Origin: Vibrio sp. RE88
Lineage (GTDB): Bacteria; Pseudomonadota; Gammaproteobacteria; Enterobacterales; Vibrionaceae
Length of the DNA stretch: 64,000 nt
Direction: 5' to 3'
NCBI RefSeq assembly: GCF_013113835.1
Contig: NZ_VTYQ01000005.1
Span: forward strand, 124,001 to 188,000
A program made the translations under genes and the position numbers. The notes beneath the pieces are model-generated. The model had not been told where the DNA came from, did no database searches, and saw only the letters and a program-made list of their open reading frames with translations. How positions within the stretch are numbered: position 1 is the first letter of the stretch; every line of letters starts with the position of its first letter. Shown one piece after another: positions 26,152-34,554 of the stretch.

Positions 26152-27351
26152 ATGAACTCGATCCTCGGAATCATCGCCATTCTTGCACTGGCATGGCTAC
26201 TTTCCACCAACAGAAAAAATATTAACCTGACAACGGTGTCCTTAGCCTTTGCTCTGCAGATTACCTTTGCGCTGTTAGTTCTCTATGTGCCAGCAGGTAA
26301 AGAAGTGCTGAACAATGTCACTGGAGCAGTGTCGAATCTGATCAACTATGGTCAGGAAGGGATTGCCTTTTTGTTTGGTGGGTTGGCAACCGGTGGTTTT
26401 ACATTTGCCATCAACGTGTTGGGTATTATTGTCTTCTTCTCTGCGCTGATCTCCGGTCTGTACCATATTGGCCTAATGCCGAAAGTGATCAATGTGATCG
26501 GCGGCGGATTGCAAAAACTGCTGGGAATAGGCCGTGCAGAATCCCTGTCTGCTACGGCAAACATTTTCGTCGGTATGATTGAAGCGCCTCTAGTGGTGAA
26601 GCCCTATCTTCGCCAGATGACAGATTCTCAGTTCTTTGCCGTGATGACAGGCGGTCTTGCCTCCGTAGCTGGTGGTACACTGGTTGGTTACGCGTCGCTG
26701 GGCGTGGAGCTCAATTTCCTGATCGCTGCAGCGTTTATGTCGGCCCCTGCTGGTTTGCTGATGGCAAAAATATTAGTCCCTGAAACGGAAAAAATTGACG
26801 CTCAGGTTGAAATGGACAATGTCGATATGCCACGAGCGACCAATGTCGTTGAGGCGATGGCGGATGGTGCGATGTCCGGCTTACGAATAGCTGTCGCGGT
26901 TGGTGCCACCTTGCTGGCGTTCATCAGTGTGATTGCCATGCTTAATGGCATGCTGGGCTGGATTGGTGGTCTGGTCGGCATGGAGCTGAGTTTTGAGCTC
27001 ATCTTAGGCTACTTGTTTGCACCAGTGGCTTGGCTGCTGGGTGTTCCGTGGAGTGAAGCGATTACCGCGGGTTCTCTGATTGGTAACAAAGTGGTGGTTA
27101 ATGAATTTGTTGCCTTTATTCAGCTAATGGAAGTGAAATCTCAGCTTAATGAGCATTCACAGGCGATTGTGACGTTCGCTTTGTGTGGTTTTGCGAATAT
27201 TTCGACAATGGCAATGCTGATTGGTGGGCTGGGCAGCTTGGTACCTGAGCGTCGCAGCTTTATTTCCCAGTATGGATTCCGTGCCATTGCAGCAGGGGTA
27301 ATGGCCAACTTAATGAGTGCCTCAATCGCTGGTGTGATACTCAGCCTCTAA
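26152..27351 (+). CDS. nupC: NupC-type concentrative nucleoside transporter
   Basis: A 399-residue inner-membrane protein with about 8-10 hydrophobic helices. GGLATGGFTFAINVLG, GRAESLSATANIFVGMIEAPLV and ITAGSLIGNKVVVNEFVAF are CNT-family signatures (the second includes residues of the nucleoside-binding site). It imports nucleosides with H+ or Na+. Single-gene unit with a strong terminator. A LacI-type operator-like site sits upstream. More than one NupC paralogue is usual in vibrios, so the exact substrate range is open. Confidence 0.9.
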   Translation: MNSILGIIAILALAWLLSTNRKNINLTTVSLAFALQITFALLVLYVPAGKEVLNNVTGAVSNLINYGQEGIAFLFGGLATGGFTFAINVLGIIVFFSALISGLYHIGLMPKVINVIGGGLQKLLGIGRAESLSATANIFVGMIEAPLVVKPYLRQMTDSQFFAVMTGGLASVAGGTLVGYASLGVELNFLIAAAFMSAPAGLLMAKILVPETEKIDAQVEMDNVDMPRATNVVEAMADGAMSGLRIAVAVGATLLAFISVIAMLNGMLGWIGGLVGMELSFELILGYLFAPVAWLLGVPWSEAITAGSLIGNKVVVNEFVAFIQLMEVKSQLNEHSQAIVTFALCGFANISTMAMLIGGLGSLVPERRSFISQYGFRAIAAGVMANLMSASIAGVILSL

Positions 27352-27355
27352 AACG

Positions 27356-27387
27356 AAAAAGCCGCTTTATGATAAAGCGGCTTTTTT
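27356..27387. terminator. bidirectional terminator between nupC and YkgJ gene
   Basis: GCCGCTTTA/TAAAGCGGC stem flanked by A-run and T-run; overlaps the last bases of the convergent cysteine-cluster gene. Confidence 0.9.
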
Positions 27388-27634
27388 ATGTCAGTTTTTC
27401 AAGTTCAGTAATGTTGTCGATCGCTTGCTGGTTCGTACTACCACAGACGACAGGACAGGGTTTAAATTCGTGGCACACTTTCGGTCTTTCTGGTTTACCA
27501 AACAACTTACACAAATTATCTTCATTGAGCTGAATACATCTTGTGCCAGCCGGTTTGCCTTTCGGCATGCCCGGAATCGGCGAAGAAATACTTGGCGCGA
27601 TACAACACGCTCCACAGCCTAATCGGCATTCCAT
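27386..27634 (-). CDS. YkgJ family cysteine cluster protein
   Basis: An 82-residue protein with eight cysteines. [13 protein letters not shown] at the N-terminus, [21 protein letters not shown] and CPVVCG follow the pattern of the YkgJ/UPF0153 cysteine-cluster family, thought to bind zinc or an iron-sulfur cluster. The ATG at 27634 is chosen because GAGG lies 8 bp upstream; an ORF continues 75 bases further up but lacks conserved sequence. Function unknown. Convergent with nupC. Confidence 0.82.
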   Translation of the reverse strand: MECRLGCGACCIAPSISSPIPGMPKGKPAGTRCIQLNEDNLCKLFGKPERPKVCHEFKPCPVVCGSTNQQAIDNITELEKLT

Positions 27635-27896
27635 ATTGATGACCTCATCAAAAACAGGGGCGCGATAGTAGCAAAAAAGATTGCCGTTAGCAGTATGAAA
27701 TTCGCTCAATGCATCATTTGATTACTTAATGACATTCATAGCTTGGTCGCCTATATGAGAGGAGCGTGAGTAGAAGCAGCCTCCCTCTAATCTATATTTT
27801 TGTTAGTTTTGAGCGTGTTCCACTAGACTTAAAGGTTAGGGGAAACGCTTTTTAGGCGTTTTGAAATGAAAAATACAATCGGGAGTGTCTCGTCAT

Positions 27897-28304
27897 ATGA
27901 GCGATAAAAGCTTTTGGACAAAACATTCCAGTAAAGTCGCGACGGCCCTTGGCATAGCTGGCGCAGTTATGGTTGGTGTTGGCATCTATTTTGTTATTGA
28001 TTACGAACACCAGCAGGCTCGCCAGGAATTGCTTGGTGTGTGGGAAGAGTCGAATGTGGCGACCTATGCCGCCAATACGCTGCATGTGGCGGAAGAAGGG
28101 ATCTATTGGAACGAAGATTTAATCAGCACACACTTTGCGTTTGATGGGGAAACGTTAGAGTTTAATCTAGGCAGCAGTGAGCAGCGTTATCATCTCGATA
28201 GATTAAGAGGGACTTTGGTGCATCTCAATGGCAATTACAAAGCAAAATACCTCAAACAATCACCAAAGACTTACGCGCTTGGTCATCGTGCCAGGGGCCG
28301 TTGA
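27897..28304 (+). CDS. DUF2850-like single-pass membrane protein
   Basis: A 135-residue protein with one N-terminal membrane helix (about 16-36, ALGIAGAVMVGVGIYFVI) and a roughly 95-residue exterior domain rich in beta strands. GVWEE and YWNEDLISTHF resemble the DUF2850 family, small proteins seen mostly in Vibrionaceae, with no known function. GGGAG lies 11 bp upstream of the ATG. The N-in orientation would place the domain in the periplasm. The family call is by recollection of pattern and is moderate. Confidence 0.65.
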   Translation: MSDKSFWTKHSSKVATALGIAGAVMVGVGIYFVIDYEHQQARQELLGVWEESNVATYAANTLHVAEEGIYWNEDLISTHFAFDGETLEFNLGSSEQRYHLDRLRGTLVHLNGNYKAKYLKQSPKTYALGHRARGR

Positions 28305-28451
28305 ACTCGCTAACCTGTTGCTTATCTGAGAGAGTTTCGGAAAGCCTTTTAAATGCAGCCTTTACTTCTCTGTTCCGTACAAAAATTGCCCTTGAACTTT
28401 ACGCGTCTAAGCGGTATAAACGCTCCCCTTGTCCGATACCGAAGTAATGTT

Positions 28452-28892
28452 ATGAGCCAGCCATTTTGGGAAAGCAAATCACTAGAACAAATGACCGAGC
28501 AGGAGTGGGAAGCTCTCTGTGATGGTTGTGGTAAGTGTTGCCTGCATAAGCTGATGGATGAAGACACGGACGAAATCTACTATACCAATGTGGCGTGCAG
28601 TTGGTTAAACAGTAAAACCTGCTCGTGCAAAGACTACCCGAACCGATTCACATCAGGTGAGGAATGTACCAAACTAACCCGCGATGATATTGATGACTTC
28701 ACTTGGTTGCCGCACACCTGCGCTTACCGCTTGTTAGCGGAAAAGCAGCCGATTCCTGAATGGCACCCTCTGATTACAGGATCTAAGTCTGCGATGCATG
28801 CGGCAGGCGAAAGTGTTCGTAACAAAGTTGTATACGAGATCGACGTGGTGGACTGGGAGGACCACATTCTTAACCATCCTGATCGAGCATAA
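28452..28892 (+). CDS. ycgN: YcgN family cysteine cluster protein
   Basis: A 146-residue protein of the YcgN/UPF0260 family: [19 protein letters not shown] at the start, [11 protein letters not shown] (about 24-34), then [22 protein letters not shown] and PHTCAYRLL, totalling about ten conserved cysteines; the C-terminal half includes WHPLITGS and [15 protein letters not shown]. coli YcgN has similar length. Presumably metal binding; function unknown. The ATG at 28452 begins the conserved region, and the upstream in-frame extension to 28353 is not conserved-looking. Terminator follows. Confidence 0.88.
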   Translation: MSQPFWESKSLEQMTEQEWEALCDGCGKCCLHKLMDEDTDEIYYTNVACSWLNSKTCSCKDYPNRFTSGEECTKLTRDDIDDFTWLPHTCAYRLLAEKQPIPEWHPLITGSKSAMHAAGESVRNKVVYEIDVVDWEDHILNHPDRA

Positions 28893-28904
28893 TAGATTCC
28901 ATAC

Positions 28905-28934
28905 AAAAACAGCCGCTAATTGCGGCTGTTTTTG
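28905..28934 (+). terminator. terminator after ycgN
   Basis: AAAAACAGCCGC/GCGGCTGTTTTT stem with loop TAATT. Confidence 0.9.
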
Positions 28935-29052
28935 TATTTGCCAATCGCTAACACGGCAAAGACTCGCCAATATGCTTTGTTGATATACACTGTTTAGTAA
29001 TCATTGTTTAAACAAAAGCTTGCACATGAAGGGTGCCGCTTTCGAGGTGTAT

Positions 29053-30714
29053 ATGAACCACAACTTTGGATTCACTAATCGGTCTTTTACCAGTCTGTTC
29101 ATTGTTGCGCTGATGGCGTGGATGCTGAGCTTTCAAGCATTGGCGCAAGCTCCTACGCTATCAAGGGCTGAAGCGGCGATCACCAAGATAAACGCTGACC
29201 TGAAAGAACTAACGGTGACACTTGAGAGTGCGATTGGTGATGAAAGAGATGCGCTGCAGCTGAAACTGTTCCAAAAAAATGAGGAACTAAGGTCGATCCT
29301 GGCCACCGCCATCGAGCAAAATAGCCTGCCCAAAGAGACATTGATTGAGCAGGTAGCGACCCAACAAGCCTATTCCCAAGGGGCGTCCGAGTATCTTGAA
29401 GGTAAGATAAAGTCACTCAGCGAGAAGCTCAATGAAGCGAAAGATGAACAGCGTCTGACGATGCTCAATGACTATCAGGAGCTACAGCACTATCTTGATA
29501 CAGTGGTTGAGTCGAGTTGGCAGAATATTCAGTGGCTCAAGCAGCTGGGTGTCGATGAGACTCTAGAAGAAAAGCAATTTAAAAGTATTATCACCAAGCG
29601 ATTGCGTCTGGTCTCTGCGTCGGTGGAGTACTTCAGCCAGCAGATTGATGTGGTTGATAAGCAGCTTTCCATTAGCCCAGAATCAGAAAAATCCAGCCTA
29701 CAACTCAGTCGATTGGTGACCCAGCAAAGGCTCAATATTGCTGGGGATAGCCTGAGTTCTCTAGTCTCCATTGCCGATCAGCTATCGGTTAAGACCGCAG
29801 AGTATAAGCGTCTGATGTTTGAAGTTACAGGCAGTGTGACCCAGGATTTGTTGGACTGGCAGGTTGCACTCTCTGTGGTAACGCATTGGTCGGACAATTT
29901 CTGGAGTTGGATTGCCAACAATGCCCCGCAGCACTTGTTTCAGCTGTTCGTATTTATTCTGATTCTACTGGTCACCAAGATGCTTGCTAAGCTGGCGCGT
30001 AAAGTCGTCAGCAAAACGGTGGTTTCAAAAAACCTCAAAATGTCACAGCTGATGCAAGATTTCTTTATCGCCATGTCAGGCAATGCGGTATGGATTATTG
30101 GTATTCTGATTGGGCTGTCTCAAATAGGGCTTAATCTAACGCCTGTGTTGACGGGTTTTGGTATTGCTGGGGTGATTGTCGGTTTTGCGCTTCAGGATAC
30201 GCTTTCCAACTTTGCAGCAGGTATGATGCTGCTCATCTACCGCCCATTTGATGTCGGGGATTTTGTCTTTGCTGGTGGCGTTGATGGCAAGGTGAGTCAC
30301 ATGAGCTTGGTTAACACCACCATTAAGACATTCGATAACCAAATCATTATTGTGCCGAACGGCAAGATCTGGGGGGATGTGATTAAGAATGTTACCCATG
30401 AACGAGTGCGTCGCGTTGATATGGTGTTTGGCATTGGTTATAGCGATGACATTCTTCAAGCAGAGAAAGTGCTAAAAGAAATTGTCGACTCTCATCCAGC
30501 GGTATTACGTAATCCCGAACCTAATATTCGTGTACATTTGTTGAACACGTCTTCGGTCGATTTTATCGTTCGCCCTTGGGTGAAAACCGATGATTACTGG
30601 GATGTGTACTGGTATGTCACACGTGAAGTGAAACTGAGATTTGATCAGGAAGGCATATCGATTCCTTTCCCTCAACAAGATGTGCACTTACATATGGTTA
30701 AACAGGGTGATTAA
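29053..30714 (+). CDS. MscS family mechanosensitive channel
   Basis: A 553-residue inner-membrane protein. A signal peptide (about 1-32, ending QALAQ) is followed by a 240-residue periplasmic, coiled-coil-rich domain, then membrane helices near 290-310 and 335-355 and the MscS pore helix (GFGIAGVIVGFALQDTLSNF). The beta domain has IYRPFDVGDFV and IIVPNGKIWGDVI. It should open under membrane tension to release solutes after osmotic downshock; the large N-terminal domain resembles medium-size YbdG/MscM-like members rather than the small MscS. The ATG at 29053 has GAGGT 4 bp upstream and begins the signal peptide; an upstream TTG/ATG is less likely. Confidence 0.88.
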   Translation: MNHNFGFTNRSFTSLFIVALMAWMLSFQALAQAPTLSRAEAAITKINADLKELTVTLESAIGDERDALQLKLFQKNEELRSILATAIEQNSLPKETLIEQVATQQAYSQGASEYLEGKIKSLSEKLNEAKDEQRLTMLNDYQELQHYLDTVVESSWQNIQWLKQLGVDETLEEKQFKSIITKRLRLVSASVEYFSQQIDVVDKQLSISPESEKSSLQLSRLVTQQRLNIAGDSLSSLVSIADQLSVKTAEYKRLMFEVTGSVTQDLLDWQVALSVVTHWSDNFWSWIANNAPQHLFQLFVFILILLVTKMLAKLARKVVSKTVVSKNLKMSQLMQDFFIAMSGNAVWIIGILIGLSQIGLNLTPVLTGFGIAGVIVGFALQDTLSNFAAGMMLLIYRPFDVGDFVFAGGVDGKVSHMSLVNTTIKTFDNQIIIVPNGKIWGDVIKNVTHERVRRVDMVFGIGYSDDILQAEKVLKEIVDSHPAVLRNPEPNIRVHLLNTSSVDFIVRPWVKTDDYWDVYWYVTREVKLRFDQEGISIPFPQQDVHLHMVKQGD

Positions 30715-30736
30715 ATCACTTTGACTAGATAAGAAT

Positions 30737-30759
30737 AAGAGCGCCGATGACGCTCTTTT
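30737..30759. terminator. terminator between MscS gene and ABM gene
   Basis: AAGAGCG/CGCTCTT stem with 7-nt loop followed by TT on the plus strand; lies 5 bp from the convergent gene's stop. Confidence 0.75.
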
Positions 30760-30763
30760 GCGT

Positions 30764-31048
30764 TTATAGCTGGTCGTAAAAGGTGATGGTCGGTTCCTGC
30801 TCTAGCAAACCTTCCAAACTGTCTAAAAGGTTGAGAAAGTGCGCCTGTTGGCAATGTTCGTCAAAAGCCTGCTTGTCAGTGAACTGCTCCTGAAACATAA
30901 ATATTGCCGAGTTGCTGCTGTCCTTTAACAAGTCATAGCGAAGGCATCCTGGCTCATTTCGGGTAGGTTCTAGCATGGCGACCAACAATGACTGCAGTAC
31001 GCTTTCTTGGCCAGCTTTTGCGTGAAAAGTCGCGGTTAAATTTATCAT
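30764..31048 (-). CDS. small ABM-domain protein (putative quinol monooxygenase)
   Basis: A 94-residue protein formed by one antibiotic-biosynthesis-monooxygenase domain: a beta strand start (INLTATFHAKAG), LEPTRNEPGCLRYDLL with the typical E-P-G-C loop, FMFQEQFTDKQAFDEHCQQAHF, and a C-terminal strand. Resembles YgiN-type quinol monooxygenases, but activity cannot be inferred from the fold. The ATG at 31048 begins the domain; no strong ribosome site. It follows the glyoxalase-like gene by 37 bp and may be co-transcribed. Confidence 0.8.
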   Translation of the reverse strand: MINLTATFHAKAGQESVLQSLLVAMLEPTRNEPGCLRYDLLKDSSNSAIFMFQEQFTDKQAFDEHCQQAHFLNLLDSLEGLLEQEPTITFYDQL

Positions 31049-31085
31049 TATGTTTACTCTGTATTTATGAATTTTTCGTTGTTGT

Positions 31086-31481
31086 TTATTGGTATCTTCC
31101 CTGACGTTGTAGGAATTCGATTTTGTATCCATCGGGATCGGTAATGAAAAAGAAAGTAGCGAGATCAATACCTTGGTGCTGCATGGTTTTCGTTTCAGAG
31201 GGAGCTAATCCTAGCGTGCTGAGTTTGTGATGCGTCTGATGAATGTCATCGACACAGACTGCAATATGCCCGTAGCCGTTTCCGTGACTATAGGGTTCTT
31301 TCGTATCGTGATTGTGGGTCAACTCTAACTCAAAACCAGTTTCGCGGTTGGCTAGGTAAGTAAGGGTAAAGCCGTCAAAAACGAATTGGTCTTTCACCTC
31401 AAGTTCAAGTGCTGTGCGATAAAACTCAATCGAAGCGGTAAGGTCTTGTACTCTCACCATAGTGTGAATTAGCTTCGTCAT
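31086..31481 (-). CDS. glyoxalase I-like VOC protein (lactoylglutathione lyase family)
   Basis: A 131-residue metalloenzyme-like protein closely patterned on glyoxalase I. The four metal ligands line up: His in IHTMVRV (residue 5), Glu in ELELTHN, His in GYGHIAV and Glu in YKIEFLQ. FYRTALELEV and DPDGYKIEF are typical. It would isomerise the methylglyoxal-glutathione hemithioacetal to lactoylglutathione. It may be a GloA paralogue, since vibrios usually carry a second copy, so the symbol is withheld. In a possible operon with the small ABM protein. Confidence 0.85.
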   Translation of the reverse strand: MTKLIHTMVRVQDLTASIEFYRTALELEVKDQFVFDGFTLTYLANRETGFELELTHNHDTKEPYSHGNGYGHIAVCVDDIHQTHHKLSTLGLAPSETKTMQHQGIDLATFFFITDPDGYKIEFLQRQGRYQ

Positions 31482-31566
31482 TATCTTCCCCCTTGCTCTG
31501 TTGGTGAGAAGAATAAGGGGAAATGTTTAGCGGAAGGTAGTACCGGAGTACGACAACGAAAAGATT

Positions 31567-31872
31567 TTAACTGTTTACGATGAGCTGCTGTTTGACGGCT
31601 GCCATAACATCATCGGGTTGGAGAAGGTAGATGAGGCAAGCACAGCGAAGTAGGGAGGTGAAGTTTTTGATTTCCCCATTGTATTTCAATGCTTCAGCGT
31701 AAATCGCGCTGATAAAGCGGGGCAGTGTCATTGATTGTTGCTGCGCGATTTCCTCTAAGATCTGCCAGAAGCTGGCTTCGAGCTTAATACTGGTCGCGTG
31801 GCCATCAATTCGGATCGAGCGGGCAATAATCTGATAGTTTTCTTGAGGTTGATTAGAAAATATTTCACACAT
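31567..31872 (-). CDS. ribbon-helix-helix domain protein
   Basis: A 101-residue protein. ARSIRIDGHATSIKLEASFWQILEEIA (about 17-43) followed by TLPRFISAIYAEA is the pattern of the RHH_4 type ribbon-helix-helix family (the strand of the DNA-binding ribbon followed by two helices), and LLRCACLIYLL is the usual C-terminal part. It could be a small transcription factor, possibly autoregulatory. Targets unknown. No clear ribosome site precedes the ATG. Confidence 0.7.
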   Translation of the reverse strand: MCEIFSNQPQENYQIIARSIRIDGHATSIKLEASFWQILEEIAQQQSMTLPRFISAIYAEALKYNGEIKNFTSLLRCACLIYLLQPDDVMAAVKQQLIVNS

Positions 31873-31948
31873 AATACGATGCTGAACAATGATAAACCGC
31901 TATTACTAACCTGCCATGCAGTACGAGTCAACAGAAAACAATGTCACT

Positions 31949-31973
31949 AAAAAACGCCCCGAAAGGCGTTTTT
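31949..31973 (-). terminator. terminator of the alkaline phosphatase gene
   Basis: AAAAACGCC/GGCGTTTTT stem with a 6-nt loop, 26 bp downstream of the phosphatase stop on the minus strand. Confidence 0.85.
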
Positions 31974-31998
31974 ATTTTGCTGAAGTCTCAAGGTTTGC

Positions 31999-33576
31999 TC
32001 ATTTAACTTGCGTCTTGATGTATTCACCCAGCTCCGAGTGATGCATGATTTTAGACACAGGAATAATGGCTTCTGCTGGCCCCCAGGCAAACACGTTCAC
32101 TGGTGTATGTGTGTGCGTACCTGTGCCCCATACGATGTTTTGGCCAGTGGCTTGCTCACGTGCAAGTAGGTTACCGCGATCGTTGTATGGGAAGAAGGCG
32201 TCGAAGTCGTTAATTGCTGGGACTTCTTCAACAGACAAATACTTATGCCCAGCTAAACGATATGGGTTAGGTTTGCTGGCAAGGACATTCGCTGCTTGAC
32301 CGGAAGTGATTGGGAAATCGGTATTCTTGTTCACCATTTCTGCAAATTTAGCCGCAGTTTGCTGATTTTTATCCAGCTTTTGGAACTCACTCACGATGCC
32401 GTAATAGCTCTTCTTCTGGTTGTATAGACCATCTAAGATCTGAAATGCACCAAAGTTAAAGTTAGGGGCGTAACTACGCTCGGCAAAAGCTTCGCCATCA
32501 CGTTGCTCAGGTTTTGGCAGGTCCTGAGAGGAGTAGCTGAAGCCAAACGATCCCGTTTCATGATCAGCGGTAACGATGACAATGGTATCTTCACGGCCTT
32601 GCGCCCATTGGTAAACGGTATTGACGGCTTCATCAAATTTGATCATTTCATGCAGCATGGTACCGGCATCATTACTGTGTCCAGCCCAGTCAATTTGGCC
32701 GCCTTCAACCATGAGGAAGAAGCCGTCTTCGTCCTTCGAAAGGATATCCAGCGCTTTATCCGTCATTTCTTTGAGGCTTGGTTGCGTGCGCTCTGGATCA
32801 TTTTTACTCACGCTATACGCAATACCATCGTTCATACCAGAGTAGGAGAACAGACCAAGCAACTTATCGCCTTGCGCTTTTGTCATCATGTCACGGTTAA
32901 AGGCAAGCGAGTAACCGTCTTGTTGCGCTTCATTGAGCAGGTTACGGTCATCTTTGCGCTTAGACTTAAGGTAAACATCGCCCTGAGTCAGCGTTTTCAG
33001 CTGGTTGTATGTCTCACCTTTGTCGTTGGTCGACTTTGGAATCCAGTGACGAAGACCGCCGGATAGCATGACATCTGCTCCCGTTTCCAACATGTCAGAT
33101 GCAATGTCATTCTCTAGAGAGCGGTGAGGTTGGTGCGCGGCAAATGAGGCTGGGGTAGCATGAGTGAGGCGGGTATCAGAAACCAACCCGGTTGCTTTGC
33201 CCATGCTTTTGGCTTTTTCTAAAACCGTCTGAACATGGTTACCTTGAGAGTCGATACCAATGACTTCTGAGCCAGTATAAATACCCGTTGAAAGCATGGT
33301 TGCCGAACATGCTGAGTCAACCACAATCGCATCTTCAGGGTGGGTCAGTGAGGAACCAATAACCCCTTCCTGAGCGAGTTTAAAAAGTGCCGTCGGTTGA
33401 CCTTGGTAAATAGAGTTCGGGGCTTGATTGGCATAAGTTTCTAGCAGGCCAACCTGCTGTGGGCCCATTCCATCACCAATCATCAGGATAACGTTTTTAA
33501 TTTCTGCAGAAAGTGCATTAAAAGAGAGCGCAGAAGTCGCGACTGCCGCGACAAGAGGTTTTGTTAAGTGCTTCAT
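31999..33576 (-). CDS. alkaline phosphatase (Vibrio type, periplasmic)
   Basis: A 525-residue exported enzyme hydrolysing phosphate monoesters at alkaline pH. Signal peptide (about 1-23, ending ALSA). Metal and catalytic motifs: LMIGDGMGPQQ (Asp), VVDSACSATML (nucleophile Ser), TRLTHATPASF, VEGGQIDWAGHSND, VTADHETGSF (Asp, His) and a final THTHTPV (His). The length and large insertions resemble the cold-active Vibrio alkaline phosphatase rather than E. coli PhoA (471). A possible Pho box upstream was considered and not accepted. Monocistronic. Confidence 0.93.
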   Translation of the reverse strand: MKHLTKPLVAAVATSALSFNALSAEIKNVILMIGDGMGPQQVGLLETYANQAPNSIYQGQPTALFKLAQEGVIGSSLTHPEDAIVVDSACSATMLSTGIYTGSEVIGIDSQGNHVQTVLEKAKSMGKATGLVSDTRLTHATPASFAAHQPHRSLENDIASDMLETGADVMLSGGLRHWIPKSTNDKGETYNQLKTLTQGDVYLKSKRKDDRNLLNEAQQDGYSLAFNRDMMTKAQGDKLLGLFSYSGMNDGIAYSVSKNDPERTQPSLKEMTDKALDILSKDEDGFFLMVEGGQIDWAGHSNDAGTMLHEMIKFDEAVNTVYQWAQGREDTIVIVTADHETGSFGFSYSSQDLPKPEQRDGEAFAERSYAPNFNFGAFQILDGLYNQKKSYYGIVSEFQKLDKNQQTAAKFAEMVNKNTDFPITSGQAANVLASKPNPYRLAGHKYLSVEEVPAINDFDAFFPYNDRGNLLAREQATGQNIVWGTGTHTHTPVNVFAWGPAEAIIPVSKIMHHSELGEYIKTQVK

Positions 33577-33996
33577 CGAATTGTCCTTATTTGTAAAAGC
33601 GTCCTGATTAAATCACTGTTACATTTCACATTTGTGTCATCAATGAATTAATTTATAAAATCGTTTGCATGGTTGCTTTTTGTGTTGATTGGCACGAAAT
33701 AAAGCCCAGTGAATTGAGTTATCTAACAACAAGGATTAACGGTGTTACTGGAATGTAATCAATGACGCTTAATTGGCTGGAAGCAGGGCAAACAGGTGTT
33801 GTGGTGAAGCGCGCTTTTCTGTAAACGCCAAAGAAGGTCGGTTTATAGAGCAGTGAAAGCGAGGGTTCCATACTGGCGCGACCAAAATACGACGTGCACA
33901 ATTTGTGGAGTTTAGGCTAGGCGCAGAAAGATGACACTAGTTAACTTAGCGTCCATGAAGCTTGATGACGGAAAAGGGCAATTGGTCGGAATAACT
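33577..33996. other. intergenic region upstream of the alkaline phosphatase
   Basis: 420 bp between the phosphatase start and the end of the next gene. A 60-codon open frame on the minus strand (33719-33901) has no ribosome site and no recognisable features. A promoter for the phosphatase must lie in the 33577-33700 part. Nothing else seen. Confidence 0.5.
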
Positions 33997-34353
33997 CTAT
34001 ATCAGCGCCAGAAGTATTCCGCCCACTGTTGCCGCAGCGGAAAGATATTGCCCCGCAGAATAAGCACCATCGTCTTCTTCTTTGATTTCGTCAGGTTTAT
34101 CAATGCCTAACGCACCATGCGTGAAGGATTCTACTTGATCGCTGACGGTTTTATCCGCCTTCTCTGCGGCTTTCGCTTCCTTATCAATCTCCTGCAAAGC
34201 GGCAAGCAACGCTTTTCCTTCATCGGAAAGCGTGACTTTATTTTGCTCCACTTTAAGCGGAGCTGGGCCATTATTTGGCTCACTTTGATTCGCTTGAGGC
34301 TTGACCTGCTGGGCTGGTGTCAGCTTTGCTGGCTCCATTCCTACTGGTGTCAT
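33997..34353 (-). CDS. hypothetical acidic protein with C-terminal membrane anchor
   Basis: A 118-residue protein of no recognised family. Residues 1-35 are Pro/Gln/Asn-rich and disordered; 36-80 contains VTLSDEGKALLAALQEIDKE followed by a Lys/Ala-rich helix; 80-98 is acidic (DKPDEIKEEDD); the C-terminus (YLSAAATVGGILLALI) is a single hydrophobic segment with no charged residues after it, suggesting tail anchoring. AAGGAG lies 6 bp before the ATG, so translation is well supported. Standing alone between the alkaline phosphatase and chaN genes. Function unknown. Confidence 0.7.
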   Translation of the reverse strand: MTPVGMEPAKLTPAQQVKPQANQSEPNNGPAPLKVEQNKVTLSDEGKALLAALQEIDKEAKAAEKADKTVSDQVESFTHGALGIDKPDEIKEEDDGAYSAGQYLSAAATVGGILLALI

Positions 34354-34554
34354 AGCGATCTCCTTACATCATCCTCATGGAATATATCGACCAATGAGCG
34401 AAAAACTTGTGCAAAATATGTCGATTTTGTATGAAATAGATTCAAGCACAAAGTGTGCCTGATTTATCTATTACATATCAAAAACTGTTATTTACTGAAT
34501 TTACATGATGTTAGTTCAATGGGTCTTATCAAAGTGAGCAAAATGGGTGCCGGC

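Noticed and set aside
32503..33066. 187-codon plus-strand frame
   Set aside because: Antisense to the well-supported alkaline phosphatase gene; composition follows from that gene's codons.
33600..33640. possible Pho box upstream of alkaline phosphatase
   Set aside because: Only one CTGTTAC-type repeat is acceptable and the second 7-mer does not fit; not better than chance in AT-rich DNA.
33719..33901. 60-codon minus-strand frame
   Set aside because: No ribosome site, no conserved pattern, no neighbour support.
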